A model generated the notes under the pieces. That model saw nothing but the letters and a program-made list of their open reading frames with translations, did not search any database and was not told the origin of the DNA. The translations under genes and the position numbers were made by a program. Positions 6,711 to 6,896 of a stretch of DNA of 6,896 nt are shown piece after piece. Source of the DNA: an uncultured Prevotella sp. (GTDB lineage Bacteria > Bacteroidota > Bacteroidia > Bacteroidales > Bacteroidaceae); the NCBI GenBank assembly GCA_900769275.1, contig CAAGGA010000105.1, forward strand, positions 1-6,896, in the 5' to 3' direction. Numbering within the stretch: the stretch's first letter is position 1; every line of letters starts with the position of its first letter.

Positions 6711-6743
6711 AGTTTTTTTATAATGGGGAGGTGTATGTTTGGA
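6711..6743 (-). promoter_or_regulatory. A-rich translation start region of the fimbrillin operon
   Basis: Between the palindrome and the ATG at 6710 the minus strand reads a C-rich stretch (CACCTCCCC) and then ATTATAAAAAAACT directly before the start. An A-rich, Shine-Dalgarno-free start context is usual for Bacteroidetes. No TAnnTTTG -7 box was found anywhere in 6711-6896 on this strand, so the operon promoter is either diverged or lies beyond the window. Confidence 0.4.
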
Positions 6744-6772
6744 GGTACTCTTCGACCAGGTCGAAGAGTACC
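6744..6772. repeat. Perfect palindrome, 14-bp arms with 1-nt centre
   Basis: GGTACTCTTCGACC (6744-6757) is the exact reverse complement of 6759-6772, with a single A at 6758. It lies 33 nt upstream of the fimbrillin operon start and its last base is the first base of the composite repeat. It could form a strong hairpin in the operon's 5' leader or be a cruciform or protein-binding site. No U-tract follows it on the minus strand. On the plus strand a T-rich run starts only 20 nt later, so a standard intrinsic terminator is not supported. Confidence 0.9.
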
Positions 6773-6793
6773 AGGCGTTGTTGGGGGCTTGCT

Positions 6794-6829
6794 TTTTTGT
6801 TTTTGTTTTTGTTTTTGTTTTTGTTTTTG
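6794..6829. repeat. Hexamer tandem array (TTTTTG)x6
   Basis: There are six perfect 6-bp units with G at 6799, 6805, 6811, 6817, 6823 and 6829. The array lies 84 bp or more upstream of the fimbrillin operon ATG. It has the same unit number as the interrupted array at 23-58. Confidence 0.9.
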
Positions 6830-6872
6830 TTATTAGTTCTTTGTTATTGCTTTTTGTCTGCGGCACTGCCAA

Positions 6873-6896
6873 CCAAACAACCAAACAACCAAACAA
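6873..6896. repeat. Octamer array CCAAACAA x3
   Basis: There are three perfect 8-bp units that run to the end of the window, so the total count is unknown. On the minus strand they read TTGTTTGG, the unit found just after the stop codons of genes elsewhere in this window. Confidence 0.9.

Larger units (their letters stand above)
6772..6896. repeat. Composite intergenic repeat, right copy
   Basis: This is the second direct copy of the element seen at 1-110, in the same orientation. The order is the same: GC-richer block, hexamer array (6794-6829), an A/T-rich spacer 15 bp longer than in the left copy, the GGCACTGCC block (6862-6870), and octamers (6873-6896). On the minus strand it is the upstream flank of the fimbrillin operon. 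By analogy with the left copy, a gene ending in TAG probably lies just to the right of the window. The 125 bases hold no recognised gene. Confidence 0.85.

Noticed and set aside
6721..6790. Plus-strand peptide-like frame across the palindrome (reads LEVLFDQVEEYQALLGA)
   Set aside because: It has no start codon after the in-frame stop at 6721-6723 and runs into the hexamer repeat. It could be a relic of a coding end, but nothing supports a gene.
6711..6896. N-terminal extension of the first fimbrillin, with a Lys-Thr repeat, to the window edge
   Set aside because: The extension is the translation of hexamer and octamer DNA repeats and the palindrome. A proper lipoprotein signal begins at the ATG at 6710.
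1..6896. Circular molecule suggested by similar ends
   Set aside because: The end copies are not identical: they differ by 15 bp and by several substitutions. No replication or mobilisation gene is present, and the gene content is chromosomal. It is kept only as an alternative in the direct-repeat finding.

Overview
The window looks like a chromosomal stretch from a gut or oral Bacteroidales bacterium (Prevotella/Segatella/Bacteroides type). The evidence is two adjacent fimbrillin-family lipoproteins, which are a Bacteroidales speciality, a GLUG-repeat surface protein, TAnnTTTG-type -7 promoter elements, and start codons mostly without Shine-Dalgarno sequences. Species cannot be fixed from the sequence alone.

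Layout from left to right: (1) 1-110 holds a composite intergenic repeat. (2) 114-1922 on the minus strand encodes a long-chain acyl-CoA synthetase. (3) 1923-2088 is a short divergent promoter region. (4) 2089-3138 on the plus strand encodes an M20 metallo-deacylase of the ArgE/DapE type, probably for arginine biosynthesis. (5) 3136-3282 is a near-palindromic intergenic repeat built from 8-bp units. It runs exactly from the stop codon of the deacylase to the stop codon of the convergent gene. (6) 6710-3280 on the minus strand is a two-gene operon with an ATGA overlap: a 387-aa fimbrillin lipoprotein followed by a 756-aa fimbrillin lipoprotein with a C-terminal GLUG-repeat region. (7) 6711-6896 is the operon's upstream region, with a perfect 14-bp-arm palindrome and a second copy of the composite repeat seen at positions 1-110.

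The two left-hand genes are ordinary metabolic genes, one activating fatty acids and one removing an N-acyl group. The right-hand pair probably makes a cell-surface type V pilus-like structure or a surface adhesin. No pilus assembly or regulatory partner lies inside the window.

The most unusual material is intergenic. All three gene ends visible here are followed, at once or after 3 nt, by the octamer TTG(T/G)TTGG read on the coding strand. Tandem 8-bp and 6-bp arrays fill the gaps. The same composite repeat occurs in direct orientation at both ends of the window. A 13-bp repeat with 17-bp spacing at the 3' end of the first fimbrillin gene appears to have shifted its frame past an older stop codon and created the present overlap with the next gene. 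No RNA gene, CRISPR array, insertion sequence or transposase was recognised.
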